Source: Henricia sp. BOLD:AAB3569
Lineage: Eukaryota > Echinodermata > Asteroidea > Spinulosida > Echinasteridae
Length of the DNA stretch: 64,000 nt
Reading direction: 5' to 3'
NCBI GenBank assembly: GCA_037783545.1
Contig: JBBELK010000162.1
Span: 496,001-560,000 of the forward strand
In this document: positions 11,292-24,591 of the stretch, piece after piece
How positions within the stretch are numbered: the stretch's first letter is position 1
Layout: the number at the start of each line of letters is the position of its first letter
Made by a program: the position numbers and the translations under genes
Notes under the pieces: generated by a model
The model's database searches: none
What the model saw: only the letters and a program-made list of their open reading frames with translations
Told to the model about the DNA's origin: nothing

Positions 11292-12168
11292 GGCCTGTGC
11301 AGCATTGAATGGAAAATACACGAAGTGAATGTTAATCATGCCTGTTTTGTCCTTGTAATTCAAAATACAAACGTGAAAAACACTTCATGTAATACGACAA
11401 CAATCTACTATTACCTGTTTTGTGAAAAAACGGTGAAATTGTGGCTCACAATGAAGCTCTTTTGAAGTGAATACTGGTGCATTGCGACAGGTGGTTTTGT
11501 AACGGAACGAACGGCATTCACAGCGGTCTGTGTACAGCATGGGGACGGTTCCCTGCGGGCCGTATAGTTCCCACGTGTTACATCGGCCGGTACAAGTTAG
11601 AATGAGCGACTAATTTTTCTCTCTCTTAGTAATAGAAAAGAAAATCTTTCTGCTCTTTTTTTTTCATAGTGTCTGGTAAAACATACAACCACGCAGCTAC
11701 TGCATGGGCATATATCTGGCTTTTTGGACCAACAAAATTCTTCAAAAAACACCATCTAACAGAGACGGTTTTCCATACGTTGCGTGTAAACGTATGGAGC
11801 TAACAATGTGTTGACTTCTCTTTCTCAGGATTGCGTCACGGGGTCACGCGCATATCATGAATACCTAATGAGCGTTTCAGAAATCGCGAAAATCTCATTT
11901 TCGAAAAGCGCACTTTTGCTTGCAATTCATCCACTTAAAACCGACAATTAAAAAATAATAAAAATCCACGTCGGCAAGAGGGATGTTTGGACTATCGAAA
12001 AAAGCCTAAATGCTGGGTTTTTGTCAAGGGGGATTCTTCCTCTTTAAATAAAACGGAAAGAAACTTACCCAAATATGGCTAAACATCAGCTTAGTGATAG
12101 GCATCATGGCGGCTTGCACAGACAGAGCAGCATGCCCCATCAGGCCAAATGCAGGCCCTTATATTAAG
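11292..12168. other. Intergenic, nothing recognised
   Basis: No exon or repeat was identified between the minisatellite element and the LTR element. Confidence 0.5.
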
Positions 12169-13073
12169 TGTAAGATTAGCCCGCGCGTATATCAAAACGA
12201 ATACGGTTTCCAAACTGCAGTGACGATTAATGAATCCTTTTATTGTAACCTAATTATGAATCTCAGGTCACATCTCAGGATACAGTAGTACGTACATTGG
12301 TGTGCATGTGTGCGTTCGAAATCTAAATATAAAGAAAGAAAATTCATACTAATCAACTACAATAAATTTAACTAATTAATGCTCAAACTAAGAAAGGAAA
12401 AGAATATCGATGAATAATAAACTCAATGTGATCAATACAAATGGTCCGACGGGGCCAGTGCAAGAATAAAATAATCAGAGTAATCCAAGCCTTGGTTGAT
12501 CAGAGAAGTATATGGTCCTAAGCTATCCAGCGACTTCCTCATGTCTCAATATACTTGAAAATGCACAACAAATCGATAGACTGAAATTATGTTGTTCGAC
12601 TAAATAATAAACCAAAATACAATATGAAATTAAATTGACTTACACTGTTTTGCGTCCAAACTTGATATCGCAGGAAATCTCAATTCTACATTCTAAATCT
12701 CAAATTAATGGGAAATCACATACATGTACATGTATGTATTTCATACAGTGGTGTATCATACGTGTTGCACGGTAAAATCCTGGACACAGAGTGTGGTCGG
12801 TGTGCAATACACTCCACATTCTCACAAACTCGTATACCCGAAAACAAGGGGTTAACTCATGCATAGAGGTTAGACCTATTGACCTCTTGTCTCGAACTCT
12901 GTGGCACTGGTCTGGGTCTTCGGAATGCAAACTTCTCTCGAATATAATGATTGATGAGGGGAAACAGATTAAAGATACATTATTGCTAAATTAAAGTGAT
13001 ATGTACTTGTAGTATTATTCTAATGGTGGACTGAGATCTGGAAAATAACCCTAAGTTAGTACTAAATCTTACA
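12169..13073 (-). repeat. LTR of the first BEL/Pao element (3' LTR)
   Basis: Runs from TGTAAGATTAGCC to ACTAAATCTTACA and repeats at about 18201-19093. It contains a TACATGTA-rich stretch. Nothing coding. Confidence 0.9.
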
Positions 13074-16000
13074 CTCCGCCCACTATATATCTCAGTCCAT
13101 CTTCATGTCAATCAAGCCTAGTCGTCATCCGGATGGTCCACTGGCACCAAGACTATGAGCCTCTGAACAGCGCGTCGGATGGTGGTGTACTTGGACCTTT
13201 GACCCTGGTCAGGCTTGTCCACGTTCTTGAGTTTCACCTGGACGTTTCTCACATTGCCCTTCTCATCAGGATACACCTCATCAATAATCCCCATACGCCA
13301 GTTGCCACGAACGGCATTGGAATCTTGGACCAACACGACGTCTCCCTGCTTCATGTTCCTCTTCTCGTGATGCCACTTCTGTCGAATGATCAGTGACGGG
13401 AAGTAGTCTCTGGTCCATTTGGCCCAGAAGGAATTGATGATCCTCTGGATAAACTCGACACGATGCCTGGGATTGTTGGTCTCTCGCCACGGTCCACTGG
13501 GAACTATTGCTGTCGCGCGTCCCAACAACAGGTTATTGGGGCAGAGGTAGATTCCGTATTCTGGGTCAGTTGGGTGTCGCCCGATAGGTTGTTGTCCAGC
13601 CAGATCTCTCTCTTGTCTTCTGCATGGTACACAATGATGACGGATACTCTTCGCCATCTTGTGCAGATTGACTATCCAGTACCTGGATCTGATCTTCGAT
13701 GTGGTGGTCTGTACACCAGGATGGCCCCTGTTGTGTGTGTGCCTGGCGTACAATTTCGATAATCTATGATCAAAGGGTATGAGGGGGACCTCTTGGTTGT
13801 TGTAGCTGAAGTGCACGTGCTTGTCAGCGCGCGTTCCAACCACAATGATGCTGTCATCTCTGATCTTCGGACACAGTCTTGCATACCGTTTGTTGAAATT
13901 CTTCTTGTCTTCTCTCAACATCTTCATCAAGGACTTCTGGCATTCCTTGATCCAAAATATCTCTGCTCGATCTACGTCCTTCGATGTCAGAACCTTGGCG
14001 GCGCTCACCAATCTTCGCTTGTCATACATGGCAAGAACCCTGGCAGTGACTCTCAGGAGCTTATCGTAGCTGCTGTACTTGGTGATGTTTATTCTGCTGG
14101 CAAGCGTGTCTACCTCTTCTGCTGCTACAACCATGACGACTTTGGCTCGTTCTGGGAGGTCAGGTTGCGAACAACTCTGTTCAATTGGCCAACACTCAAT
14201 GGGTTGCTGGAGAAATGCAGGTCCCTGCTGCCAGACGCTCTGTGGTCCAATTTCAGATGGAGTCTTCCCTCTGGTGATGCAGTCAGCCACGTTCAAATCA
14301 CCTCTGCACCACCACCAGTCTTGCGGCTCGGTAGCCCCTTGGATCTCTCCAATTCTAGTGGCAACGAAGGTCTTAAAACCATAGCTCTGCTTCTGTATCA
14401 TGGATCTGACAATTTCGCTGTCAACAATGTGGAACTCTCGCTCGAACTCCAGTCTCATCTCTTTCTTGATGAAACAAGTCAGCCGCTTGTTGAGTACTGC
14501 TCCACTTAGCTCAAGCCGAACAATGCTCACTATCTCGATGGGAGCAATGCGACTTTTACTGGCCACCAAGTTGCTCGCATAGCTGCCATTCTTCAGTAGC
14601 CAGCGAATGTAGGCCACGGTGCCAAAAGCCTGTTCTGATCCATCAGAAAAGACGACGAGAATTGGTTTGGCTTCTGGATCAGCTTCGTCTGGTTTGATGC
14701 ATCGACGGAAGGAGACATTGGCGACTTCACACAACTCCTTGAAGAAAGTGAGCTATTCATTTCTGATCTCTGGTGGTACTTCATCATCCCATCCAAACTT
14801 TAGTCCCCACATTTTCCGCAGCAGTATCTTCGCTTTGACAGTGAATGGTGCAAGTAGCCCGAGGGGGTCATAGATTCCATTCACCTGGCTTAGGCACATC
14901 CTCTTTGTCAGAATGGCTGGGATTGCCATCGGGATCTGATCCTCGCCTCCCTCAGGTCGGGACCTTGTCTAATCTTCCTTTTCTTCGGGGCGAAGTTAAT
15001 CTTGGTGACGAAGTGGAATTTGTCTTTTTTGGGGTTCCATGAGACTCCGAGGACCTTCTCACTGTTCTCTGGGTTCGGCCATTCTTGAGCAGTGTCATCA
15101 CCTTCCCCCGAGAACGTCCATTTCTTGATGGTGAAGTTTCCGGGTTTAATTAAGCGGTCAGTCTCACATGCAAGACCTCGAGCTTTGTCTGGACTTGTTA
15201 CTGACTCGAGGATGTCATCCATGTACACGTTCCTCTGGATCGTTTCAGCAGCTTCCGGGAACTCATCTTTGCCTAGATCAGCAGTTTTCTTGAGTGCTAC
15301 AGTAGCAATTGTTGCTGATGGCCTGTCGCCCATGTTGACTGCCGTCATACAATATGTTTTAGGGTCCTTCTCCGTCAGCATGTCTCGCCAGAGGAACCTG
15401 TGACAGTGCTGGTCCTTCAGAGTGATGGAGATACTGTGGAACATCTTACGGATGTCTCCAACAAGGGCAGTCTCGTTCTCTCTAGAGCGAAGTAGAATAC
15501 CAAGCAGTGAATTCATCATGTCCGGACCCTTTGCCCAGTAGTCATTTAGGATATGGCCCCGGTAGTTGGCGCTACTGTTGAAGACAATCCGGACTGGTGT
15601 GCTCTTGCTCTCTGGTTTGAGTACCTCGTGATGAGATATGTAGTGTACTGGTCCGTTGTATGAAGCCATCTCCTCTCTGGAGATTTCACGTGCCACGCCT
15701 CGGTTCAACATATCTTTGATCTGTGCATCGTAGGTGGCAGCTTTGGTGGGGTCACGGTTGAGTCGCTTCTCGAGTGCCTTCAGTGTCGCAAGGGCAACAT
15801 GTCTGTTGTCGGGTAGATTATCAGGATTCTTAATCCAGGGGTACTCTGCCTCCCAATGAGAGCCTTGAAACTTGAGATTCTGCTCAATCAGGGCAAGCTC
15901 TCTCTCCTCCTTCAAAGTGTAGTCCTTTGTTCCAATGGGGCATTTTCCGCACCTGCAGTTACCGCAACGAGGATTACACTCGACTCCCATGCTTTCCAAC

Positions 16001-18200
16001 TTCATGAAGTCATCTAAGCTGCAAACTGAGACATGGTGAATCATAGCCGCTGCGGTGATGATTCGCTCCGTCTTCTCTTTGATGGCTGGATGTGTCCCAC
16101 CAAGACATCTACCAAATCTGTTTTCTAGTACCAGCAGATGACCCACAGCTTGAAGTCTCGTTGGGTGATAACCGGCATACTCGAACCCAACCAGCAGGTC
16201 TACTTGGCCTTTCGGTCGTTCAATCTCCTTGCTGCTGATATGGCTGAAAAGCCCTGACACGCTCCGTAGATCTACGTTTTCTATGTCAGCAGTGATGCGG
16301 TCTATTACATAGGCTGAAATCTTGACAATGTATCCTTCTCTATCAATGAGTGGAACTGAGTAACGAAAACTATCAATCTCTTCCGTCACTCCGCCCACCT
16401 TTGTAATCGCCACTCGGACGGGGGCGCCCTTCAAACTTGCTGCCTTAGCTGCGGTGTTGGTGACGAGGGATGATGTGGCACACCCATCCCACAATACGTT
16501 CATGTGTGAATTTCCTACCCTTATCTTCATCAATTGAAGGAGACAGGCATCGTTTCCCTTCGATGCCGCCACAGTATGATTGTTGACTGTGGTAGTTGTG
16601 GGCACTGCAGCACCCGCGTCGACCAGTTGGTTGTCATGTAGCGTCGGGTGATGAATCCGTGTGCAGTTCTGGATACCGCACCGTTTCTTCCTTCTGCAAT
16701 CTGAAACTCTGTGGCCTCGAGTCAAACAGCAAAAACATCCACCCTTCTCCCTTACCAGCTGCGTTTTCTCAGCCAGGGATTTTCCAAGAAAGAATCGACA
16801 TTCCGCAGTGCTGTGTTGACCCATGTCATGAATGAGACATTTCTTCAAACCATCGATCTTTATTGTCTCCATCCTTTCCTTGATTTCAGCGGCATTGATG
16901 GTGGCTCTGGATGCGTTGCCACTGAACAGCGCGTCGCTGTGGGCGTTGCTGTGGGCGTTGCTCCGTACTTCAGCAAGCTCATATTCGACACTCTTTTTCT
17001 CCTTTAACAGGAACTGTAGTAGAGCCGGAAATCTGTCGGAACGGTCTACATCGGTTTTGTCGTCGTATAAGGATCTTGACCACTCTCTGCGGATGTTTGG
17101 GGGTAATCGCCTTTCGATGTCTCCGACGACTCTAGTGTTGGAAATTTCCCTCTCCATTCCAGCTTTCATTAGGTCATTGTAGCTCCTTTCTACAACATCT
17201 ACTAATTCCACGAATCTCTTGTCGTCTCCATCTTTCACAGGCCGAAGCTTCTCAAACTCTTGCATAATAGCGTCAGCCATTTTGATCGGGTCTCCGTAAC
17301 GCTCGTCCAGTCTTTTCCACATCTCGTGGACGTCGTCATCAATGGCCCCAATCACTTGCAGCGGTTTTTTCCCGAGTGATCGGCGTAGGACGAATGGTGC
17401 TTGTTCAGCCGTAATTTCTGGTCGGACGAATTTCTTGAAATCCGATCGAAATCTTGGGTACTGTCTGATGTCACCCTCAAAGACTGGTAATCGCATCTTC
17501 TCTAGATGTACACCAGTCTTAGTCTTCTTGTCACCGTAACATGAGGCTGCATGGCCATCTAAAAATCTGCCGATTGTGTCAGTGATCTCGTTGTGCGTCT
17601 GTCTGATGGACTGCAGCCACGTATTTTCATTCTCCGCTTCTCGAACTGGCAGCATGCGCATGTAGTCCGCATGTGCTGTCTTTATTGCTTCCAAGAGACG
17701 AGCAAGATCTGCTTTCCCCGTCCTGACTGCCTCTACTGAGTTGTTCTCGATGAATTTATGGATCCCACTGCAGAGTTGCTCGAAATCTGCCTCTTGTGTG
17801 CTGCGTAGGTTAAGTGCTCGCTTCATTGCTATCTCGGTCGCCTCCTTTTGCTGTTGTTCTCGTTCTAGCTCTTTCAGCAGATATCTGATTCTTTTTGAAG
17901 AAAGATTTGTAGTTCGTCAGTGCCTCTCTTACCTCTTCATACTTCTCCTCCACTTCTACGATCCATTCCTCACAGTCGGTATCCTCGACAGTGGCGAGAA
18001 GAGAGAAATCCTCATGTTTGATACAGACTGTGTCATAGGCAGCCTTCAGATCTGTTGCCAACAACTCCAGATATTCTATTGACTTCTCTTGCTGGATTGA
18101 TGATGTGATGGAGTTGCATAATCTTGTGAACTTTCCCTTGGCAACTGTCCTGAGCTTCTTCTTTTCAGTGTCCGCCATCATTCAGCAAGTATTTCGAATA

Positions 18201-19093
18201 TAAGATTAGCCCGCGCGTATATCAAAACGAATACGGTTTCCAAACTGCAGTGACGATTAATGAATCCTTTTATTGTAACCTAATTATGAATCTCAGGTCA
18301 CATCTCAGGATACAGTAGTACGTACATTGGTGTGCATGTGTGCGTTCGAAATATAAATATAAAGAAAGAAAATTCATACTAATCAACTAAAATAAATTTA
18401 ACTAATTAATGCTCAAACTAAGAAAGGAAAAGATTATCGATGAATAATAAACTCAATGTGATCAATACAAATGGTCCGTCGGGGCCAGTGCAAGAATAAA
18501 ATAATCAGAGTAATCCAAGCCTTGGTTGATCAGAGAAGTATATGGTCCTAAGCTATCCAGCGACTTCCTCATGTCTCAATATACTTGAAAATGCACAACA
18601 AATCGATAGACTGAAATTATGTTGTTCGACTAAATAATAAACCAAAATACAATATGAAATTAAATTGACTTACACTGTTTTGCGTCCAAACTTGATATCG
18701 CAGGAAATCTCAATTCTACATTCTAAATCTCAAATTAATGGGAAATCACATACATGTACATGTATGTATTTCATACAGTGGTGTATCATATGTGTTGCAC
18801 GGTAAAATCCTGGACACAGAGTGTGGTCGGTGTGCAATACACTCCACATTCTCACAAACTCGTACACCCGAAAACAAGGGGTTAACTGTCATAGAGGTTA
18901 GACCTCTTGACTCGAACTCTGTGGCACTGGTCTGGGTCTTCGGAATGCAAACTTCTCTCGAATATAATGATTGATGAGGGGAAACAGATTAAAGATACAT
19001 TATTGCTAAATTAAAGGGATATGTACTTGTAGTATTATTCTAATGGTGGACTGAGATCTGGAAAATAACCCTAAGTTAGTACTAAATCTTACA
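18201..19093 (-). repeat. LTR of the first BEL/Pao element (5' LTR)
   Basis: Second LTR copy, about 99% identical to the left one apart from two small length differences. The element's Gag start lies just inside it. Confidence 0.9.
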
Positions 19094-19398
19094 TAAAGAT
19101 ATTTTGATATTTTTGCCACACCCATAGGGTTTTAAAAGGGTCATGTGATCAATTTATTGTTCTTTATTCATGAGGTAAACCCTCATTGGCTAGGAATTCA
19201 GGGATCATGTGACTTGGCCACTTGCTGATTGGTCCTAAGTTACTAGTCATGTGAATTTTGTGCCGAGTCTCGAAAACAGGGGAGAATTTTAAGGTGGCCT
19301 CTGACTAAAGAATGGAGGCACTATTTATGTACACTGCATAAAATACAAGTGCATTTATATTGAGGATGATTTTCTCACCATCCGACACTATACCGGTA

Positions 19399-19578
19399 CA
19401 GTGAAACCTGCTATTAAGGCCACCTTGATAAACAGGCCACCTGCATATAGTGGCCACCCACCTTTGGTCCCAAATCCCATGTGTATAATGCTTAAGAAAC
19501 CTCTATAAAGAGGCCACCTCTTTATAGTGGCAAGTTTTTTACGGTCCCGAGGATGGCCACTATAGACAAGTTTCACTG
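19399..19578. repeat. 180-bp pogo/Tc1-like MITE
   Basis: Ends CAGTGAAACCTG / CAAGTTTCACTG with TA on both sides (19397-19398 and 19579-19580). CAGTGAAACC ends and a TA duplication are typical of pogo-like elements. The interior contains repeated GGCCAC blocks and is non-coding. Confidence 0.75.
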
Positions 19579-19580
19579 TA

Positions 19581-20514
19581 CTAAGCAAAGAAATCAATCA
19601 ACTGACATGTAAAAGGAAAATAAACACATCGTTCTTTCACAGACATGTCAATCATGATTAATTAAATATAATGCCAAGATAGTGGAATTTACCCTAAAAC
19701 CCATTAACAAAGTCCACAGTCTTGAATCATCTTCAACTGATTTAACTCTTAGTTTGGTTTTCAGTAGTCGAAATTTAAAATGTAACAGGAATTAAAGAAG
19801 ATAATAATAAATAAAACAAGCAAAATGATGAACATAAAATACAAGGAGCAATAAAATAAACAAGTCATGGTAATGGATAAATAACCCATGTCAATCCTTA
19901 TATTCACAAAGTATATCTTGTGGGAACATAACTTTGTATGCACTGAATCCGCATAAAGGTACTGGACCAGGAACCAGTCTAATGAAGTTTTCAATACATG
20001 CCACTTTCGTATGACCTTTGTTATAGTCCATGGGCCAGAGGGGCCCACCGTGCACCCGCCCCCCTCCCCGCCCCCTAGAATTGACGAAACAACATTTTTC
20101 TAGTAGGTTTGCATCTGTACTTCATTTTAACACTTCTTAACATGAGATTAGCTGGGACTCACTACTTGATTTTGGATGTTACATGAACCCTCAAGCCCAA
20201 GACTTTTGACGGCCATTTTAGGGTTAGGGGAAATTCAAATATCCATTGTTCCGTCAACATGTAGGTCTTGGTGAGTTCTACACAGTAGTACATGAGTTAT
20301 GTCTTTTAATTTAGTAAGTAGGTCAACAGAGGTCAAAAGGTCAATTTTAAAGGGAGTTTCGCTAAATTTGGTAATCCTCGCCATCAAACAAAACTGTACG
20401 TGTAAATTAATAAAGTTTTACTATTTATACATGATATTATTCTGTCTCAACGTATTTTACTCGCCATATAAATACAGGTTAATTTTATTATAGTGGTAGA
20501 AAGGCTTTTTTTCT
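19581..20514. other. Intergenic, nothing recognised
   Basis: AT-rich with a short C-rich patch near 20055-20080. No exon or repeat boundary was recognised. Confidence 0.5.
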
Positions 20515-22215
20515 GTCTTTGAGCATCGCGTCAAAAGAACGAACCTTTCCTTTGCGGTTAAAGGCCATTGTATACATGTGGTCTGGTAGAGCTGCACACA
20601 GGTAAATTAACTGACCAACACCATCAATCATCTTGAAGTTTGTATAGTATACAAAAAAACAACTCAAACAACCGATTCAATCGCCATGGACCCAACGTTA
20701 CCTTGGGTCCTAGTTTCGTGGCAAGGATGGTCATGTTGATGCAGCGCTGGTTGTTTTTGCCACTGTGACCAAGATCCATGAGAATGTCTGCACGATGGGA
20801 CAAGCCTGCTTTGTAAATGAGAAGAACGAATCCGAGACATCACAGCAGATGAGAATGATGTTCCGCAAAGAGCTGGCGGTGGCAGCACAGACTGCGTAGT
20901 TGACCTTCATAGTGTCAGCTTTGAGGTGACCTTAGCACTGGTACTCGCCAATCTCGGCACGTGTCACCTCGGACTGCATGCTGGGACTGGAGGTAGGACA
21001 ATGCGCTCTACCATGGCTTTTATGCAACTTGTGCACCAGACTGGCCTTCACTATATGAACGACTAACAATGGAAACTGGGCACGGTGTGTGCCCAATTTA
21101 TGTTGTTAGTTGCTCATAGTGCTTGTTGGTGGAGCACATATGCTGCCATTGAGGTGGCTCGGAGGCAGCTGAATGGTGTGAGAGGGTACTTCATGACTTC
21201 TTCAAGTGAAATATTATAATCCTGGCCGAGGAGAAGAATCTCGCCAAAGAGATCTCTCGAGAAAGTCAGCTCGAGAATCTTGAGGTTTTTGCCTTTGATC
21301 TTTGCTTTCACAGCACGGGACCGCATCGCCTTATTAAAGGAGTCACACTTCAGTCTCGTGGTCGGGACTGGACATGGCCAGGTTTCTCAGAGTAGGTGCC
21401 CCTTGTGATGGCACCCCGCTGCTCCCTGCAGCTGTCTTTGATCGAAGTGGTCCGGCCATGCTGTGAAAGCAAAGGTCAAATGCAAGGATCTCGAGCTGAC
21501 TTTCTTAAGAGATCTCTTTGGCGAGATTCTTCTCCTCGGCCAGGATCAAAATATTTCATTTGAAAAGGGCCTGAAGAACCCTTTCACACCATTCCGCTGT
21601 CTCTGGGCCACCTCAGTTGCAGCATGTGCTCGATAATGGAGTAGTTTGTTTCTTCCTCCATGGCTCCACCAACAAGGCCAGTGTGGTGCACAAGATGCAT
21701 GGAAACCATGGTGGAGCGCTGTACCAGTCCGAGCAGTCTGAGGTGCGACACGTTCCGAGAATGGCAAATACCAGTGCTAAGGTCACCTCTAAGCTGACAC
21801 GATGATGGTCAACTGTGCAGTCTGTGCTGCCACCGCCAGCTCTTTGCGGAACATCATTCTCATCTGCTGTGATGTCTCGGATTCGTTCTTCTCATTTACA
21901 AAGCAGGCTTGTCGCATCACTGGAGACATTCTCATGGATCTTGGTCACAGCAAAAACAACCATCGCTGCATCAACATGACCATCCTTGCCACGAAACTAG
22001 GACCCAAGGTAACGTTGGGTCCATGGCGATTGAATCAGTTGTTTGAGGTTTTTTTTATATTCTTTACATACCACAGGATGCTTGATGGTGTTGGTCAGTT
22101 TATTTACCTGTGTGCAGCTCTACCCGCCTGTCATGCATACACTGGCTCAGACCACATGTATACAATGACCCTTAACCGCAAAGGAAAGGTTAGTTCCTTT
22201 GCTCAAAGACAGGGA
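20515..22215. repeat. 1.7-kb imperfect inverted repeat (giant hairpin)
   Basis: The left arm (about 20515-21340) and right arm (about 21440-22215) are reverse complements along their whole length with scattered differences. For example, 20690-20720 pairs with 21990-22025 and 21230-21300 with 21475-21545. The spacer is about 100 bp. Both arms carry the same decayed coding sequence, so this is a duplicated, inverted gene-like segment rather than a simple repeat. Confidence 0.85.
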
Positions 22216-22751
22216 GTTTCTTAATGTCTTTGGAGAGCTTGGCAAGAGGGAGACAGTCCCTGCCCTTGTCAAGGACATCCTCATGTCGTTTACTGTATAC
22301 GGCCGGCCGCAAGGAGGAGACAAATGCTGACAAAGGACAAAGCACACTATCTTGCCATGAAGGCCAAGATCCCAAAGAAAATGAAGAAGAGCAAGAGGGC
22401 AGAATGTAAGAAGATAAAGAGTTTCGACCCTGCCTCCCTTCCACAATCCTACAAAAGATCAAACGAACTAACGTCATTTCTCACTTCAATGCCAGCGAGT
22501 AACTGGCCTCTATCGTGGAGCGGGACCCATGTAAACATGGCTGGATCCCGGTTGAGAGAAAGTACCTCCCACTGTGGTTTTAGGGGGAGCACGAACCGGA
22601 TAATCGGTACTATGAGGCTGAAAAGGACATAGATGAAAACGAGAGTGAGGATGAAGTAGTTGAGCAAGATGAAAGTCAAGAGGAGGCTAGCGGAGATGAA
22701 GATGGCGGCGAAGATAGCGGGGAAGAGGACAGAGATGAAAATGAGGACTGA
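21600..22751 (+). pseudogene. Decayed copy of an unidentified repeated gene family
   Basis: In the right arm and beyond, several broken plus-strand frames read as protein. One contains LPACHAYTGSDHMY followed by a GKG-like stretch, which resembles an HAxTGSD...GKGK block I recall from large uncharacterised multigene families in invertebrates. Downstream a WIPVERKYLPLWF-like segment leads into a Glu/Asp-rich tail ending at a stop near 22751. The frames shift repeatedly and there is no intact start. The left arm of the hairpin holds the mirrored front part. The family could come from a transposon or a host multigene family. Function is unknown. Confidence 0.35.
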
Positions 22752-23804
22752 GCAGTTGTGCCAGGACTGTGTATTGCTATTCTGCTCTTTCCATTAGCAT
22801 GCATATTAATGATAGGTATTCCTGAAATGCCTGCAACACTCGGTAATTACACAGCAGGATTTGTATTGAATGAAATCATGGCGCATCACACACCGCATAT
22901 GAAAACCAGAATTAGGGCCTACCGACCACGATTAGAACTAGAAGTTGTCCACTCCATTCAGGGTGCATTCTCTGTACCATAGGCTTGCCAATATGTATGG
23001 ATCTTGAAGATTCCAAAGCAATATCAGATAAATCTGATGATTTCAGGCAAAATTGAACCCCTGGTAGCTAAAATTGAAACCAAAACATGCCAATTTTAGT
23101 CTCATTGGAAAGCCTATACCAAACAGTGAGGCACAGATCCCAAGTTTAGGAGTCTTCGGAAACTGGTTGTCGAGTTATCTTCAATCGTTTTGTACGCATA
23201 CCAAGATCTTGGGCATGTTGGTGTTAAGGGTAGGGTTAGCCTAAATCAACGTAGCAACGACATTTTTTGCACTATTGAGCTCCATGACCACTCAAATCAA
23301 AGCTCATGGCCGCGGGCAGATTTCTATATCCATACAAGACAGGTCAGTGGTCAAAAATATGCTTTCATAAGTCATAAGCGTCTCAGGGTCGGACTAAGTT
23401 CATTAATTTTAAACTCGTCTTGAAGAAACTTGATCTTAAAACGCACTAATCCTTGAAGGGTGAGGTCAAATTGATTTTTCTAATGTTTTGTAATAATATT
23501 CTGATGATAAATGTAAAAGGACCCCACTGTGGGACAATTGTTGAGGTCACAGTGCCCCAGATACGTGTTTTTAAGGCATTTCCATTAAACATTTCTTAAA
23601 ACGGCTATTATTTTGACCTGTAGGCCAAATGCCCCCCATGGGCGACTTAAGAATACCCTTTTCAAATACCCAAAGGTGTGCTACAAAATAAAATAAACAT
23701 TACCGCTGTGCACTTTTTTCGACATTAAACGGCCCAACTCCGGGGACTATAAGGGTGGTTGCCTAGCAACACACAAAACAGGCGTTCTATATATACCAGT
23801 GCAT
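22752..23804. other. Intergenic, nothing recognised
   Basis: No exon, RNA gene or repeat boundary was identified. Confidence 0.5.
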
Positions 23805-23874
23805 GAGGACTATGGCGTGTAAAACGTTGCAGAGTTCGATAATGCACAAATATATGTGCGATGTTAAATAACTA

Positions 23875-24198
23875 CTTTTCCCGTATTAGGACGACCGTTT
23901 TGGGAAGAGTGCTCTGGGGAACCACTAAAACGGCGAATTTATCGGCAAGAAACTCTGCCGTTGACACCAATTTTTTCGACTTAAAGTTCTCATAAAAATG
24001 TTTTTCAACCTAGACGAAAATGGTTACAAACCTAATAAAAATGGTGAGAAACCTAATAAAAATGGTTTTTGACCTAATAAAGATGGTTTTTGAAGCACTT
24101 GGCGTTAGGGCGACCGGCTATCGGTCGCCCTAATGCGGTCGGTCGTCCTAATACGCCTTTTTTTTTTACCCATAACCGGTCGCCCTAATACGGGAAAG
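23875..24198. repeat. MITE inserted in the left arm of the outer element
   Basis: Ends CTTTTCCCGTATTAGG / CGCCCTAATACGGGAAAG. It interrupts sequence that is continuous in the right arm (around 38190-38200), which acts as an empty site. It contains about three copies of an AACCTAATAAAAATGGT unit (24000-24085). Confidence 0.75.
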
Positions 24199-24204
24199 GT
24201 AGGT

Positions 24205-24395
24205 TGTTTGATATATATGTGCGATGTTTTTTCATTTGTATGCGATGTTGAAAATATATGTGCAATAATTTGACATATATATACAATGTTATACATATAT
24301 ATGCGAAATGCTGACATATATATGCAATGTTAAAAATATATGTGCGATATTTCGACATATATGTGCGATATTACAATGTGTGAGGTCGCCTTTAA
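24205..24395 (+). repeat. Degenerate ATATGTGCGATGTT array
   Basis: Several units of roughly 24-28 bp built on (G/T)CGATGTT and CATATATGTG. A mirrored version lies in the right arm at about 37975-38190. These belong to the terminal repeats of the outer element. Confidence 0.7.
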
Positions 24396-24430
24396 TATGT
24401 GTGCGGTGTTCGTGATATGTGGGCATGACC

Positions 24431-24470
24431 CATAGAGTTGTATAAGCCGTTAGGCTTATACAACTCTATG
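24431..24470. repeat. 40-bp perfect hairpin with 8-bp target duplication
   Basis: CATAGAGTTGTATAAGCC, a 4-base loop, then the exact complement. It is flanked by GCATGACC on both sides (24423-24430, 24471-24478). The right-arm copy of the outer element (about 37926-37940) lacks it, which supports a true insertion. The 8-bp duplication is hAT-like. Confidence 0.8.
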
Positions 24471-24591
24471 GCATGACCTTTCAATGTATGTGTGTAAACG
24501 GAATTGTGGGTAGCACATGATAAGAAACACGTAATGTGTATCACGTGATAAGAAACACGTGCACGATGATAACCGTTTCTCCTTTTGTGGC

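Larger units (their letters stand above)
12169..19093 (-). mobile_element. BEL/Pao LTR retrotransposon fossil, nearly whole
   Basis: A minus-strand BEL/Pao element bounded by two LTRs of about 0.9 kb (12169-13073 and about 18201-19093). A purine-rich tract (GGGCGGAG) abuts the inner edge of the left LTR. In element order the parts are Gag (about 18.18-16.8 kb), CCHC zinc knuckles (about 16.74-16.63 kb), an aspartic protease region (about 16.5-16.2 kb), reverse transcriptase with YMDD (about 15.75-15.0 kb), RNase H (about 14.7-14.2 kb), and an integrase HHCC zinc-binding region plus C-terminal part (about 13.8-13.1 kb). No envelope gene was seen. It is broken, with about two or three breaks in the coding region. 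The two LTRs differ at only about 1% of positions by eye, so the insertion is recent. The flanking bases (TTAAG and TAAAG) are only a near match for a 5-bp target duplication. Confidence 0.92.
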
